Shown piece after piece: positions 38,342 through 48,084 of a DNA stretch of 64,000 bases. The DNA comes from Haliea salexigens DSM 19537 (GTDB lineage Bacteria; Pseudomonadota; Gammaproteobacteria; Pseudomonadales; Halieaceae), in contig NZ_AUHJ01000003.1 of the NCBI RefSeq assembly GCF_000423125.1, forward strand, positions 62,001-126,000, written 5' to 3'. The notes beneath the pieces are model-generated. The model was given only the letters and a program-made list of their open reading frames with translations. It was not told the DNA's origin and made no database searches. The translations under genes and the position numbers were made by a program. Within the stretch, counting starts at the first letter, position 1. The number at the start of each line of letters is the position of its first letter.

Positions 38342-40687
38342 CTAGAAGGTGATATTGAAATCAATGCCGTAAGTGCGCGGCATATTGTACTGGGCGGTCA
38401 TGTTAATGACTTCGTTGCCGAACACGTTGATCTCATCTTCATCCAGCAGGTTCTTGACCCAGAAGGATACACTGCTGACCGCGGAGCCCATGGGAATTTC
38501 CATCACACCGGCACGTGCATTCAACAACCAGTAGGCCTCGCGCTGTGACAGGCGGTCAGCCTCGGGGAAGCCACTGGCAAAGGCCGTGTTCTCACCTTCT
38601 GCCAAATAACGGCTGTCCAGGCGCATAAAGGGCGAGCCACCCAGCATCTTCTGGGCAAAGTCGTACTGCAGCGAGATACGGGTATTGAAGTCCGGCGCAC
38701 GTATCGGGCGCACCTGATCGGCTACATCAACGCCACCGCGAATGTATTCCTTGTACTCGTAATCGTAGGCACCCAGGGTGGTGCTCAGAGTCAGGCCTTC
38801 ACCAAGTATGGCGTCCAGTTCCAGTTCAATGCCGGTCACTTCCACCTGCCCGGCATTCTCGAAGCTCTGCACGCCATCCTCGAACAGCTGTACCTGCAGA
38901 TCTTCGTAATCCATGAAGAAGGCCGCGGCGTTCAAGCGCAGGCGATTATCCATAAACTGCGACTTCAGGCCCAGTTCGTAATTGGTAATGGACTCAGGGT
39001 CATAGGAGATACCGTTGAGAATACCGCCGGCAACAAAACCCGTGCTCACCTTGGCGTAGGTCATTACGTCATCCGCCCAGTTGTAGCTAAGCACGACGTT
39101 GTAGTTGGTCTCGCCGTATTCGAGCGTGTATAGCCCTTCGCCGAGGTTGCCGCCACCCGATGTGGCACTGATATCCACGAGGTCGATTTCACGCTCGTCT
39201 TCCGTACGCCGAATACCCAGCGTGACGTCGAGTTTCTCTGTGGCGTGGAACGTACCCTCGGCGAATACCGCCCAGGAACTGTTGTCGGTGTCGGTTGAGT
39301 TAACCCCGCTGCCGAAAATGGCGTCGAAGGGCGTGGGAATCACGACACCATTCGCTACCGGCTGCAGCACACCGAGTACGTTGCGTGCTTCGGCTTCTTC
39401 CTGGAAGTAGAACACGCCACCCACCAGGGTATAGCTGTCAGTGGCCCAGGTTAACTGCAGCTCCTCACTGAACTGCTCCTGCTTGAGCGACCGCGCGGTC
39501 AACAGGGTAAACAGCGAGTCGTTGGGGCCGGGCGGGTTAGCCAGAATGCCCCCGACATCACCCTGCAACAGCGCACCGAGCTGTGCAGCGGTGAACTTCC
39601 AGCCGCCGGTAGCGCCCAGGTCGTAGATTGCCGGGCGCTGGTCCATTTCCCGATACGCGGTGATGCTCTTCAGGCTCAGGTTGTCGTTGATCTCCCAGCT
39701 CAGGGTCACGTTATGCCCCTGAATCAGCAGCGGCTCCTCGCTGGTCGCAGCGGCAACGTCCTTGAGGGGCGTTGTGCTCAGGTTGGTAATGCCGCCGTAC
39801 AACGGCTGGAACTGGTTGATCCCGCCAACCAGCGGCGCCGTCGCACCGATAATACCCACCTGCTGCACAGGCGCACCGACGGTTACGCTGTCCGTGTAGT
39901 CGAAGCGATAGTCTACGGTCACCGTGTCAAAATCGAGGTTGGCGGCCAACATGAAGGCCTCGACATTCTTGCTGCCCAGGTTCTCGGCGTAGGTGAGCAC
40001 GCCCATATCAGGGTTGCGCAGGCGCAGATCCAGTGTGCGCCCGGCGATCAGGTTGTCAGAATAGCCGTCATTCTTGTCATACAGGTAGCTCAGCTTGACG
40101 CTCAATGGCCCCATGGACGGCAGGTTCAGAATCGTGCGGAACCGCTGAGCGTTGAGGTTACCTACCGAGACGTCCTGTGACAGGCCAAACTCGCCGGTAG
40201 GCGCCGATGTGGTAATGCTGATGGCGCCACCGGTGGCGTTGCGCCCGAACAGCGTGCCCTGCGGCCCCCGCAGGACTTCAACACGCTCGATATCGGCCAT
40301 ATCGAAGATTGACCCAATGGTACGCCCGATGTACACGCCGTCGAGGTAGGTGGCGATCTTCGGATCCACTTCAGCCGCCGACACGCCTGAGGACACACCG
40401 CGAATATTGATCTGGGGGATGGTGCCGCGGCCCTGATTCTGGATATTCAGGTTCGGCGCCAGGTTGCTGAGGTCCTCGGTGTTGGTCACGCGGAACATGT
40501 TCAGCGTTTGTGCATTGAGCGCGGTCACCGCAATGGGAACGCTCTGCAGATTCTGCTCGCGTTTTTGCGCCGTAACGATGATTTCTTCCAGCGCAATATT
40601 GCGCTGGTTTTCCTGGGCCGCAACGCCGCCGCTGATGGCCAGGGCAATCGACGATGCCAGCAGGGATACGGACGAGATATGACGCAT
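38342..40687 (-). CDS. TonB-dependent receptor
   Basis: 781 residues. Start: ATG at 40687 with GGAGG 8 nt upstream (a TTG two codons earlier is ignored). Signal peptide ends near GGVAAQE. TonB box EEIIVTAQKRE, plug domain NLQSVPIAVTALNAQTLN to VEVLRGPQGTLFGRNATGG, then a 22-strand barrel ending in the outer-membrane signature GIDFNITF. It is an outer-membrane active importer of the 'EEIIVTAQKRE' class common in aquatic gammaproteobacteria, often for carbohydrates, lipids or aromatic compounds. Divergent from the lipocalin-like gene. Confidence 0.93.
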   Translation of the reverse strand: MRHISSVSLLASSIALAISGGVAAQENQRNIALEEIIVTAQKREQNLQSVPIAVTALNAQTLNMFRVTNTEDLSNLAPNLNIQNQGRGTIPQINIRGVSSGVSAAEVDPKIATYLDGVYIGRTIGSIFDMADIERVEVLRGPQGTLFGRNATGGAISITTSAPTGEFGLSQDVSVGNLNAQRFRTILNLPSMGPLSVKLSYLYDKNDGYSDNLIAGRTLDLRLRNPDMGVLTYAENLGSKNVEAFMLAANLDFDTVTVDYRFDYTDSVTVGAPVQQVGIIGATAPLVGGINQFQPLYGGITNLSTTPLKDVAAATSEEPLLIQGHNVTLSWEINDNLSLKSITAYREMDQRPAIYDLGATGGWKFTAAQLGALLQGDVGGILANPPGPNDSLFTLLTARSLKQEQFSEELQLTWATDSYTLVGGVFYFQEEAEARNVLGVLQPVANGVVIPTPFDAIFGSGVNSTDTDNSSWAVFAEGTFHATEKLDVTLGIRRTEDEREIDLVDISATSGGGNLGEGLYTLEYGETNYNVVLSYNWADDVMTYAKVSTGFVAGGILNGISYDPESITNYELGLKSQFMDNRLRLNAAAFFMDYEDLQVQLFEDGVQSFENAGQVEVTGIELELDAILGEGLTLSTTLGAYDYEYKEYIRGGVDVADQVRPIRAPDFNTRISLQYDFAQKMLGGSPFMRLDSRYLAEGENTAFASGFPEADRLSQREAYWLLNARAGVMEIPMGSAVSSVSFWVKNLLDEDEINVFGNEVINMTAQYNMPRTYGIDFNITF

Positions 40688-40918
40688 GGGCAAAACCTCC
40701 AGTAATAAAAATTATGCTTATTAATATTCCGACTGTACCCCGCGCCTCAGCGCTGGCGTTAGCAGAAACGACCGCGACTGGGAAGGCACAGCTGCGCGGT
40801 ATAAATAGCTGGTATCCGCTGCCTGTTGCACCCCCGCCGGCGACGGGAAACCCGGAGCCCGCTGCCTTATGAAGTATGCTGGCGGGATCGACCCGTTGAG
40901 TACAGGTTCAATACCACG
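40688..40918. other. 231-bp divergent intergenic region
   Basis: It lies between the TonB receptor and the lipocalin-like gene. The side near the receptor is AT-rich (TTATTAATATT, about 40719-40730) and could hold its promoter, with CATAAT on the minus strand as a -10. No clear palindromic operator was found. Confidence 0.4.
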
Positions 40919-41347
40919 ATGCGTGACGCGCAAGCACTGGCAGGGTGCTGGGAGTTGGTGTCCTACACGCTGACCACAGCAGACGGCTCCACCCTCCACC
41001 CCATGGGGCTCACGCCGCGTGGCCTGCTGTTCTATGGCACAGGCGGTGAGCTGTCGGTGCACCTGATGCAACCCGGCGCCGCGCCCCCTTCCGCCGACGA
41101 TCTACCGGCCGGCGTGACGCCGGACCTGGCCCTTTCCTATGGGTGCTATTCCAGCTACTTCGGGCGCTTCGAGGTCAACGAAGCCCGCAGCGAAGTGACG
41201 CATTTCGTCCAGGGGGCTTCCGTATTGAGCTGGGCCGGTGCCGTTTTCCCGCGAACCTACCACCTCGACAACCATCAGTTGACGCTGACCGCCGCCGCCA
41301 ACGCACAGGGCTACGTGCCCACCTTGCTGTGGCAGCGCACCGGCTGA
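40919..41347 (+). CDS. Lipocalin-like domain protein
   Basis: 142 residues from the ATG at 40919 (MRDAQALAGCWELVSYTLTT); a longer frame to 40826 is unsupported. LAGCWELVSY, DGSTLHPMGLTPRGLLFY and SYGCYSSYFGRFEV are the Lipocalin_5-type pattern. It has no signal peptide, so it is cytoplasmic. It precedes the flavin enzyme gene by 24 bp on the same strand. Ligand unknown; family members often sit with steroid or fatty-acid degradation genes. Confidence 0.82.
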   Translation: MRDAQALAGCWELVSYTLTTADGSTLHPMGLTPRGLLFYGTGGELSVHLMQPGAAPPSADDLPAGVTPDLALSYGCYSSYFGRFEVNEARSEVTHFVQGASVLSWAGAVFPRTYHLDNHQLTLTAAANAQGYVPTLLWQRTG

Positions 41348-41371
41348 ACATCAGCGCACGGAGACCCCCGC

Positions 41372-43570
41372 ATGAGCACATCGCAGTACCCCACACTTCT
41401 GTCCCCCGCCCGAATCGGTGCGCTTGAACTGAAAAACCGCATGATCGTCACGGCCATGGGGGTCAACTTCGCCGAGAGCGATGGCAGCGCGGGTGAACGG
41501 CTGATCGCCTACCACGAGGAACAGGCACGCGGCGGTGTTGGCCTGGTGATTACCGGCGCAACCGGTGTGGCTTTGCCCGTGGGCCGGGTGCAGCGTTGGC
41601 AGGTCGGCATTTCCGAGGACCGGTTCCTGCCCGGCCTCGAGAAGCTGGTCAATGCCGTGCATCGCCACGGTGCCAAGGCCGCTGTGCAGCTGCACCACGG
41701 TGGACTGGTCGCGGGGGACAGCGCCCGGGATGGCCACCCACTCTGGGCGCCGGCCATGCCGACACCTGTCAAGGATGCAGATTTCCTGAGCTACTTCCTG
41801 CCCGAGGAGCTGGCAAAAATGTCTGCCGGCATGAGCAGCCCTCCGCAGATCAAGGTGCTGGAACAGGCGGATATCGCACTCGTTGTGCAACAGTTTGCCG
41901 AGGGCGCACGGCGCGCCAAACAGGCAGGTTTTGACGGCATCGAGATCCATGGCGGGCACGGCTATATCCTGTCCTCCTTCATTTCCCCGAAAACCAACAC
42001 ACGCACCGATGCTTACGGCGGCAGTGTAGAGAATCGCGCGCGCCTGCTGCTGGAAGTCATCCATGCGGTGCGTGCTGAAGTGGGGGCAGAGTTCGCACTG
42101 TGGGTCAAACTCGACTCGCGTGAAGTCGGCAAGCAAGGCGGGATTACACTGGAGGATGCCAAGCGCACGGCACAACTCGTCGAGCAGGCGGGCGCCGACG
42201 CCATCACGGTCAGCGCCTACCATGAAACCGCCTACGGCAAGCTGCACTCGGAATCCAATATCCCACAAATCCCCGGGGCCAACCTGCCTGCCACCGCCGC
42301 GTTGCGACAGGTCGTCAAGATTCCGCTGATCGCCTCCGGGCGCATTGAGCTGGATGTCGGCGAGGCGGAACTGCAGAAGGGAACCTTCGACTTCCTGGGA
42401 CTGGGCCGCAAGCTGCTGGCAGACCCGGAGCTCCCCAACAAACTCGCGGCGGGCGACATTGCGGCCATCAGGCCCTGTGTCTATTGCATTACCTGCGCCA
42501 GCGCCATCTACACCGGCGATTCCACGCGCTGCGCGGTCAATGCGGAGATTGGCGTGGAGCACCTGCGCATCGCCCGCCCGCGCTCCAGCGCCCCGCTTCA
42601 CATTGCCATTGTGGGCGGCGGCCCCGCCGGCATGGAAGCAGCGCGCCTGCTTGCGCGCGATCAGCACAAAGTCACGCTCCTGGAGCGCGGCCCACGACTC
42701 GGGGGCACCCTGCAGTTCGCCTCACTGGCCTACCAACCCAACCAGCGTTTCCTGAACTGGCTGCGCCGGGAAGTGAGCCAGGCGGATGTTGACTTGCGCC
42801 TGAACACCGAGGCTACACCCGAGTTGCTGCGTTCACTGGGCGCGGACGCTGTCATCGTCGCCACCGGGGCCAAACGCGACCTGCCAGAGATACCCGGGAA
42901 CGAGCAACACCACGTCTTCAGTGGCGATGACATGCGCAAGCTGATCCTGGGGGAGAGCTCAGCCAGACTCAAATCCCGCACGTCAGGCCTCACGCGAATG
43001 GCTACCCGCATCGGCGCGGCCACCGGCCTCAGCGCCAATCTGGACCTCGTACGCAAACTGACCCACGCCTGGATGCCGTTGGGAAAGCATATTGTCATCA
43101 TTGGCGGTGAGTTGGTCGGTGTGGAACTGGCTGAGTTTCTGCTCGAGCGCGGGCGCGTGGTTACCGTAGTCGACGAAGCGCCGCGCTTTGGCGCAGGCCT
43201 GCCCATCGTGCGCCGCATGCGCCTGTTGGCCGAACTGCGTGAACACGGGGCTGTTCTGCAGCCCTCCGCGACCAATATCCGCATCGAAGCCGATGCCGTG
43301 ACCTTTGAGGACGCCGCGGGCAATGCGCAGCGTGTAAAGTCGCAACAAGTGATCGTGGCGAAGGGCGCCAGCGGCGATTCCAGCGTCGCGCAGCTGCTAC
43401 GCAACAATGGCTTTGCCGTGCACGAAGCGGGCGACTGTACCGGGGTGGGGTATATCGAAGGGGCGATACGCAACGCGCAATCGGTGGTCGACGCCATCAA
43501 TGGGGGCCAGAGCCCGGCCGAGGCAGCCACCTCAAGCGATGGCACCAGCGGTGCTCAAGCGACCGGCTGA
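41372..43570 (+). CDS. NADH:flavin oxidoreductase, 2,4-dienoyl-CoA reductase-like
   Basis: 732 residues. The N-terminal old-yellow-enzyme TIM barrel has HGGHGYILSSFISPKTN and TRTDAYGGSVENRARLL. The iron-sulfur loop CVYCITCASAIYTGDSTRC (near residue 370) supplies four cysteines. C-terminal FAD and NAD domains are IVGGGPAGMEAARLLA and IIGGELVGVELAEFL. This is the FadH/trimethylamine-dehydrogenase layout, reducing unsaturated acyl-CoA or enones with NAD(P)H. It is slightly longer than FadH (about 670), with an extension around residues 525-570. Neighbours suggest catabolism of an imported hydrophobic compound. Confidence 0.9.
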   Translation: MSTSQYPTLLSPARIGALELKNRMIVTAMGVNFAESDGSAGERLIAYHEEQARGGVGLVITGATGVALPVGRVQRWQVGISEDRFLPGLEKLVNAVHRHGAKAAVQLHHGGLVAGDSARDGHPLWAPAMPTPVKDADFLSYFLPEELAKMSAGMSSPPQIKVLEQADIALVVQQFAEGARRAKQAGFDGIEIHGGHGYILSSFISPKTNTRTDAYGGSVENRARLLLEVIHAVRAEVGAEFALWVKLDSREVGKQGGITLEDAKRTAQLVEQAGADAITVSAYHETAYGKLHSESNIPQIPGANLPATAALRQVVKIPLIASGRIELDVGEAELQKGTFDFLGLGRKLLADPELPNKLAAGDIAAIRPCVYCITCASAIYTGDSTRCAVNAEIGVEHLRIARPRSSAPLHIAIVGGGPAGMEAARLLARDQHKVTLLERGPRLGGTLQFASLAYQPNQRFLNWLRREVSQADVDLRLNTEATPELLRSLGADAVIVATGAKRDLPEIPGNEQHHVFSGDDMRKLILGESSARLKSRTSGLTRMATRIGAATGLSANLDLVRKLTHAWMPLGKHIVIIGGELVGVELAEFLLERGRVVTVVDEAPRFGAGLPIVRRMRLLAELREHGAVLQPSATNIRIEADAVTFEDAAGNAQRVKSQQVIVAKGASGDSSVAQLLRNNGFAVHEAGDCTGVGYIEGAIRNAQSVVDAINGGQSPAEAATSSDGTSGAQATG

Positions 43571-43583
43571 TACCGGTCGTGGT

Positions 43584-44828
43584 TTACCCCTCGGCAGCTG
43601 AGGCGCGTCGCGACGTGGAACCACTGCGCTCGATCAACGGAATCATCGCGACGGCCAGCAGCAACAGCAACACGAACCCCATGAACGCCAGGTCATAAGA
43701 ACCACTGATGTCGCGCACCCAGCCTGCCAGCGGCGGCGTCAGCAGGTTGAAGGGCAGCAATACCGGCGCCATGAGCCCCATGACCCGCCCGTAGTTCAAT
43801 ACCCCGTAAACCTGCGCCAGCAAAGAGCTCCATACCGGTAACATGCCGCCGCCGCCGAGGCCCATAATCAGGCTGCCCGCGACCAACCTCGGCATATCCG
43901 GCTCTCCCCAGAACAGCGACAGACCAATCCCCATCAATGCCATGACCGCCGCAAGGGCAAGACGCACATCGAAGCGGTCGGCGCACCAGCCGAAAAGCAG
44001 CGTGCCCGGCACCGCTGCCAGCGCCAGATTGGCAATCAGCATCGCCCCCTGCTCGCGCGTCGCCCCGGTATCAAGAATGAAGGGCATGAGGCTGCCCACC
44101 GTCGCCGTGTAGGCGGCAAACATGAAACCCACCGACACGGCGATCAGCCAGAAACCGCGGTGGCGCAGGATCGCATCGGTGGAATTGAAGCGTTCACCGC
44201 TGTGCGCTTCATGCTCGGCGGCACCATCAGCCGGCGGGCTAAAACCTTTGCTCGCCGGGCGGTCCACCGCCAGCAGTGCCACGGGAACAGCAATCAGCGC
44301 GATCACCCCGGCGAAGACCTGCAGCGCAAGCCGCCAGCCCAGCAAATCGGTAAGCCAGGTAATGAGCGGCGGAAACAGGAAGCCGCCAAACGACGTGCCC
44401 GCTCCTGCAATACCCAGTGCCAACCCACGGTTGCGGGTGAACCAGCGAGCCAGCAAGGTCGAGGCCGACAGCGGCCCCAGCAGCACGTAACCAAAGCAGA
44501 AGATCAGGCCGTAAATGGCCGGCACCTGCCACATCGCGGTAGTGAGGGATAGCGCCACAAACCCCGTGGCCGTCATCAAGATCGCGAAGATGATGATCAG
44601 TCGCAGCGACAGGCGATCAATTGCGACCCCCGCCAGCGGCGACACCATGCCGGCCCCCAGTGTCATGCAGGTGAGCCCCAGCATCAGCGTCATGCGGCTG
44701 GCATCGTAGGTCTCGGCCAGGGGTACCGCAATCACGCTGTAGGAATAGCTCAGGGCGCCTGTGCCTGTGGCCTGGATCAGAAAGGCGACGACAAGCTGCA
44801 ACCACGGCCAGTGCTGCGCACGGATCAT
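43584..44828 (-). CDS. MFS transporter
   Basis: 414 residues, 12 membrane helices. The start MIRAQHWPWLQLVVAFLIQA leads into helix 1. FTRNRGLALGIAGAGTSFGG and the central loop DRPASKGFSPPADG resemble the oxalate/formate antiporter-like (monocarboxylate) subfamily. It is convergent with the flavin enzyme gene (14 bp between stops). Substrate unknown. It fits a local cluster of receptor, enzyme and inner-membrane carrier. Confidence 0.88.
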   Translation of the reverse strand: MIRAQHWPWLQLVVAFLIQATGTGALSYSYSVIAVPLAETYDASRMTLMLGLTCMTLGAGMVSPLAGVAIDRLSLRLIIIFAILMTATGFVALSLTTAMWQVPAIYGLIFCFGYVLLGPLSASTLLARWFTRNRGLALGIAGAGTSFGGFLFPPLITWLTDLLGWRLALQVFAGVIALIAVPVALLAVDRPASKGFSPPADGAAEHEAHSGERFNSTDAILRHRGFWLIAVSVGFMFAAYTATVGSLMPFILDTGATREQGAMLIANLALAAVPGTLLFGWCADRFDVRLALAAVMALMGIGLSLFWGEPDMPRLVAGSLIMGLGGGGMLPVWSSLLAQVYGVLNYGRVMGLMAPVLLPFNLLTPPLAGWVRDISGSYDLAFMGFVLLLLLAVAMIPLIERSGSTSRRASAAEG

Positions 44829-45137
44829 GCGCCGAATACCTCAAACAGAATGAACACCGTGGCAACCTCTGCGTTTGAATGATTTTTATACCGCGGTTAA
44901 TTTTAATGAGCTGTTCGCGCGTGGGTCAAGGTAAACCGCTCAGGCATGTCCAATGGCGCTTCCACCTCCTGCGAGGATTCGCCGAGGGGGTCGGGGCGTA
45001 CCCGGTCAGCGCGGCCCACGGTACCGTCGGGCAAAGCGCGCTGGCGCTCGCGGTCGCATTCCGTCAAATACGCCCACGCCGCAGTGGCGACACGCAGCCG
45101 CACCTACACTGTGCAGACCATACCGGAGGAAAACGCC
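44829..45137. other. 309-bp intergenic region
   Basis: It is AT-rich near 44875-44910 (possible promoter of the MFS gene on the minus strand), then GC-rich. A 66-codon minus-strand frame (44903-45103) has plausible composition but no ribosome-binding site or known relatives I recognise. Nothing else is supported. Confidence 0.4.
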
Positions 45138-45437
45138 ATGCCAGAACGATGCACACCCAATTTATCTGCAGCCCTTCCAGGCGCGCCCAGGCACGGCCGC
45201 CGCGCCGCGCTGCTCGCCCTGTTGCTGCTCCTGCTGCCGGCGCTGTCACAGGGGCAAGAGCCGGACGCCAGCCTGCAGCTCTGCCGTAAATTGCAGCAAC
45301 AGATAGAACGCCTGGACGACCGCCGACAGCACGGCGCCTCTGCAAGCCAGATGGATCGCTGGAAACGGCAGCGGCGGGAACTAAAGGACCGTTTCAATGC
45401 GCTGCGCTGCCGGCATTGGGGAAACCAGCTGCGCTAG
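45138..45437 (+). CDS. Small secreted basic protein
   Basis: 99 residues. GGAGG (45125-45129) lies 8 nt before the ATG. A signal peptide (GRRAALLALLLLLLPALSQG, cleavage near GQE at about residue 41) is followed by a helical, basic domain with two cysteines (LQLCRKLQQQIERLDDRR, RFNALRCRHW). No family recognised. The cysteines are spaced to bridge two helices in the periplasm. The good ribosome-binding site and signal peptide argue that it is real. Confidence 0.65.
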   Translation: MPERCTPNLSAALPGAPRHGRRAALLALLLLLLPALSQGQEPDASLQLCRKLQQQIERLDDRRQHGASASQMDRWKRQRRELKDRFNALRCRHWGNQLR

Positions 45438-45544
45438 ACAAGCGCCGGGTTTTTCCCACTTTTTTGTCATTTAACGTCTACAAGCGGCGTCTGCAGCGCT
45501 AATCTAAAGCCCGGAGATTTTTCGCCAGCCACCGGGAGCCACAT

Positions 45545-46516
45545 GTGTCCATATTGAGGACCGCCAGGCACACGCCACTGCCGCAGGAGACCCGCCGCAG
45601 AGAGCAGGGACGTAGCTGGCCGCGCGTTGTCTGGTGCATACACGACGCCACAAGCGGTCACAGGCGGCAACTGGAAGGCCTCGCGAGAGCACTGCAAGAG
45701 CAACAAAACGCGGCGGTATACTGGCTTCCCTACCGGTCTGGTGCCGCTGACCTGCCCCGGCCCGAGCTGATTCTGGTGTGTGGCAGGCGCACCCACTGGG
45801 CGGGGCTGAAAGCACGCTGGTGGCATGGCGGCAAACTGGTTGCCCTGATGAACCCCGGTGTGCTGCGCCCGCTGTTCGATGCCTGCATCGTACCGGAACA
45901 CGATGGGCTAGAGATGTCGCGCCGGAATATCGTCACCCGTGGGCCGCTCAACCCCCTGCGGCCCGCAACCCGCGTAGACCCCTCACGGGGACTGATACTC
46001 ATCGGTGGGCCATCGCGCCACTTTCACTGGGACGCTGAGCAGGTCGTAGAGCAGATTCAGCGCCTGCGTTGCAACCTGCCCGACGTCAACTGGCAGATTG
46101 CGACATCGCGTCGCACGCCGAACGACTTCGTGCCGATGCTGAGCACGCTGCACGATGACCGGTGCCACGTACTCCCCGCAGCTGAAACGTCATCCGCAGA
46201 TCTGAGGGCGCAATACGATCAATGCGGCATTATCTGGGTGACCGCGGATAGCGCCGCGATGCTCTACGAGGCGCTGAGCAGTGGCGCCGCTGTCGGCGTG
46301 CTCGACCTGCAGGCGCGCAAACCGAACCGCCTGCAGGCTGGGCTGGACAAGCTCATCGCCGATGGCCACGTGACGGAGCTCGTCACCCTCGAGCACAGCA
46401 AGTCCATGCCGCCCCCGCGGCCCCCGCTGCGTGAGTCACAACGCGCTGCGGCCGCACTCCGCGCCCGCTTTATCGTGTGGAGCCATCAAGGCCATTGCTC
46501 CACACGGGGCAAATAA
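45545..46516 (+). CDS. ELM1-like (DUF1022) GT-B-fold protein
   Basis: 323 residues from a GTG start with GGGAG upstream. WPRVVWCIHDATSGHRRQLEGL, LLLVCGRRTHW-like RPELILVCGRRTHW, RGLILIGGPSRHFHWD and WVTADSAAMLYEALSSGAAV match the mitochondrial fission ELM1/DUF1022 family, which has a GT-B glycosyltransferase-like fold. The bacterial function is unknown; nucleotide-sugar use is plausible from the fold. It precedes the glutamate-synthase-like gene by 35 bp. Confidence 0.82.
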   Translation: MSILRTARHTPLPQETRRREQGRSWPRVVWCIHDATSGHRRQLEGLARALQEQQNAAVYWLPYRSGAADLPRPELILVCGRRTHWAGLKARWWHGGKLVALMNPGVLRPLFDACIVPEHDGLEMSRRNIVTRGPLNPLRPATRVDPSRGLILIGGPSRHFHWDAEQVVEQIQRLRCNLPDVNWQIATSRRTPNDFVPMLSTLHDDRCHVLPAAETSSADLRAQYDQCGIIWVTADSAAMLYEALSSGAAVGVLDLQARKPNRLQAGLDKLIADGHVTELVTLEHSKSMPPPRPPLRESQRAAAALRARFIVWSHQGHCSTRGK

Positions 46517-46551
46517 CGTACCTTTAAACCTGCACAGAAAAAGGGCAGCGC

Positions 46552-48084
46552 ATGGAAACCCTGAAACACTTTACCGCCGGTTTTCTGGACGCCTTCGCCT
46601 TCATTTTTGCGCTCGGGTTGTTGGGGCTGGTGGTTGCGGTCTGCTGGATGTACGTTGTCGACGTTCGCCAGACCACCCACAGCATTCGCCGCAACTACCC
46701 GGTCCTCGGCCGCTTCCGTTATTTCTTCGAGTTCATTGGAGAGTTTTTCCGCCAGTATTTTTTCGCCCAGGACAGGGAAGAACTGCCCTTCAATCGCGCT
46801 CAGCGCTCCTGGGTGTATCGCGCTGCCAAGAATCTGGATTCGACCGTGGCTTTCGGCTCCACCCTGCCGCTGAATCAACCCGGCGATTTCATTTTCCTCA
46901 ATGCGCTGATCCCTCCCCTCGACGAGGAGGTGCCGGCCCGCACCGCAATCGTGTTTGGCGAAGGCTACACCCGCACGCCCTACAGCACATTTTCCTTCTT
47001 CAACATTTCGGCCATGAGCTTCGGTGCCATTTCCGAGCCCGCTGTGCGCGCCTTGTCCCGCGGCGCCGCCAGAGCAGGACTCTGGCTGAATACCGGCGAA
47101 GGCGGCATTTCTCCCTTTCACTACGAGGGCGGCTGCGACATCGTTTTCCAGATAGGTACTGCCAAATACGGGGTGCGCGACGGCGAAGGCCGACTGAGCG
47201 ATGAGCGGCTGCGCGACATTGCCAGCCACGAACAGGTGCGCATGTTTGAAATCAAGCTTTCCCAGGGCGCCAAACCCGGCAAAGGTGGCATTCTTCCCGG
47301 GGCAAAGGTCACCAGCGTGATTGCCAGCACACGTGGCATTCCCGAAGGCGAGGATTCGATAAGCCCCAATCGACATCCGGAGGTTCGCAACATCGACGAC
47401 CTGCTGGACATGATTCGTCACGTACGTGAGGTCACCGGCAAGCCGACCGGCATAAAGTTCGCACTCGGCGAAAGCAGCTGGCTGGATGAATTCTGTCAGC
47501 GCATCAATCAGCGGGGGCTGGACCACGCCCCGGATTTCGTCACCATCGACAGCGCCGATGGCGGTACGGGAGCGGCGCCGCAAAGCCTCATTGACCTCAT
47601 GGGCCTGCCCCTGCGCAGCAGCCTGCCGCTGGTGGTCGACAAGCTTCTGCAGTATGGCCTGCGCGACCGCGTGCGCGTGATCTGCTCCGGCAAGATGATC
47701 AATCCCTCCGGCGTGGCTGCCGCCCTCTGCATGGGTGCCGATTGCGTCAACTCTGCCCGCGGCTTCATGTTTGCGCTGGGATGCATTCAGGCACTGCAAT
47801 GCAACAAGAACACCTGCCCCACCGGGGTCACCACACACGACCCCGACTTGCAGCGCGGCCTGGACCCGAGTGACAAGGCCGTTCGCGTAGCGAGTTACGC
47901 CACCAACCTTATGCATGAAGTGGAAATCATCGCTCACTCCTGCGGTGTACCCGAGCCACGCCTGCTCAACCGGCGTCACGCCCGGGTCATCAATCCGCAG
48001 GGGCTGCCAGTACCACTGTCCGAGGTGTACACCTCGCCTCAGTCCGATACCGGCAACGGTAGCGGCAAGGGAGCAATCCATTGA
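46552..48084 (+). CDS. FMN-binding glutamate synthase family protein
   Basis: 510 residues. An N-terminal membrane helix (residues 12-32) is followed by a GltB FMN/synthase-like barrel: ISAMSFGAISEPAVRALSRG, NTGEGGISPFHYEGG, EIKLSQGAKPGKGG, VTIDSADGGTGAAPQSLIDL and CIQALQCNKNTCPTG, the cysteine cluster for an Fe-S centre. It lacks the glutaminase and C-terminal domains of GltB, so it is the single-domain type of uncertain substrate. The stop overlaps the next gene's TTG start. Confidence 0.9.
   Translation: METLKHFTAGFLDAFAFIFALGLLGLVVAVCWMYVVDVRQTTHSIRRNYPVLGRFRYFFEFIGEFFRQYFFAQDREELPFNRAQRSWVYRAAKNLDSTVAFGSTLPLNQPGDFIFLNALIPPLDEEVPARTAIVFGEGYTRTPYSTFSFFNISAMSFGAISEPAVRALSRGAARAGLWLNTGEGGISPFHYEGGCDIVFQIGTAKYGVRDGEGRLSDERLRDIASHEQVRMFEIKLSQGAKPGKGGILPGAKVTSVIASTRGIPEGEDSISPNRHPEVRNIDDLLDMIRHVREVTGKPTGIKFALGESSWLDEFCQRINQRGLDHAPDFVTIDSADGGTGAAPQSLIDLMGLPLRSSLPLVVDKLLQYGLRDRVRVICSGKMINPSGVAAALCMGADCVNSARGFMFALGCIQALQCNKNTCPTGVTTHDPDLQRGLDPSDKAVRVASYATNLMHEVEIIAHSCGVPEPRLLNRRHARVINPQGLPVPLSEVYTSPQSDTGNGSGKGAIH

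Noticed and set aside
41351-42667. 438-codon minus-strand frame
   Set aside because: It is antisense to the old-yellow-enzyme gene and has no motif.
44903-45103. 66-codon minus-strand frame in an intergenic region
   Set aside because: Composition is plausible, but there is no ribosome-binding site and no family I recognise, so it is noted only in the gap entry.
46486-48081. 531-codon open frame on the minus strand
   Set aside because: It is an antisense shadow of the glutamate-synthase-like gene, which has clear conserved motifs on the plus strand. High-GC coding DNA often leaves long open frames opposite.
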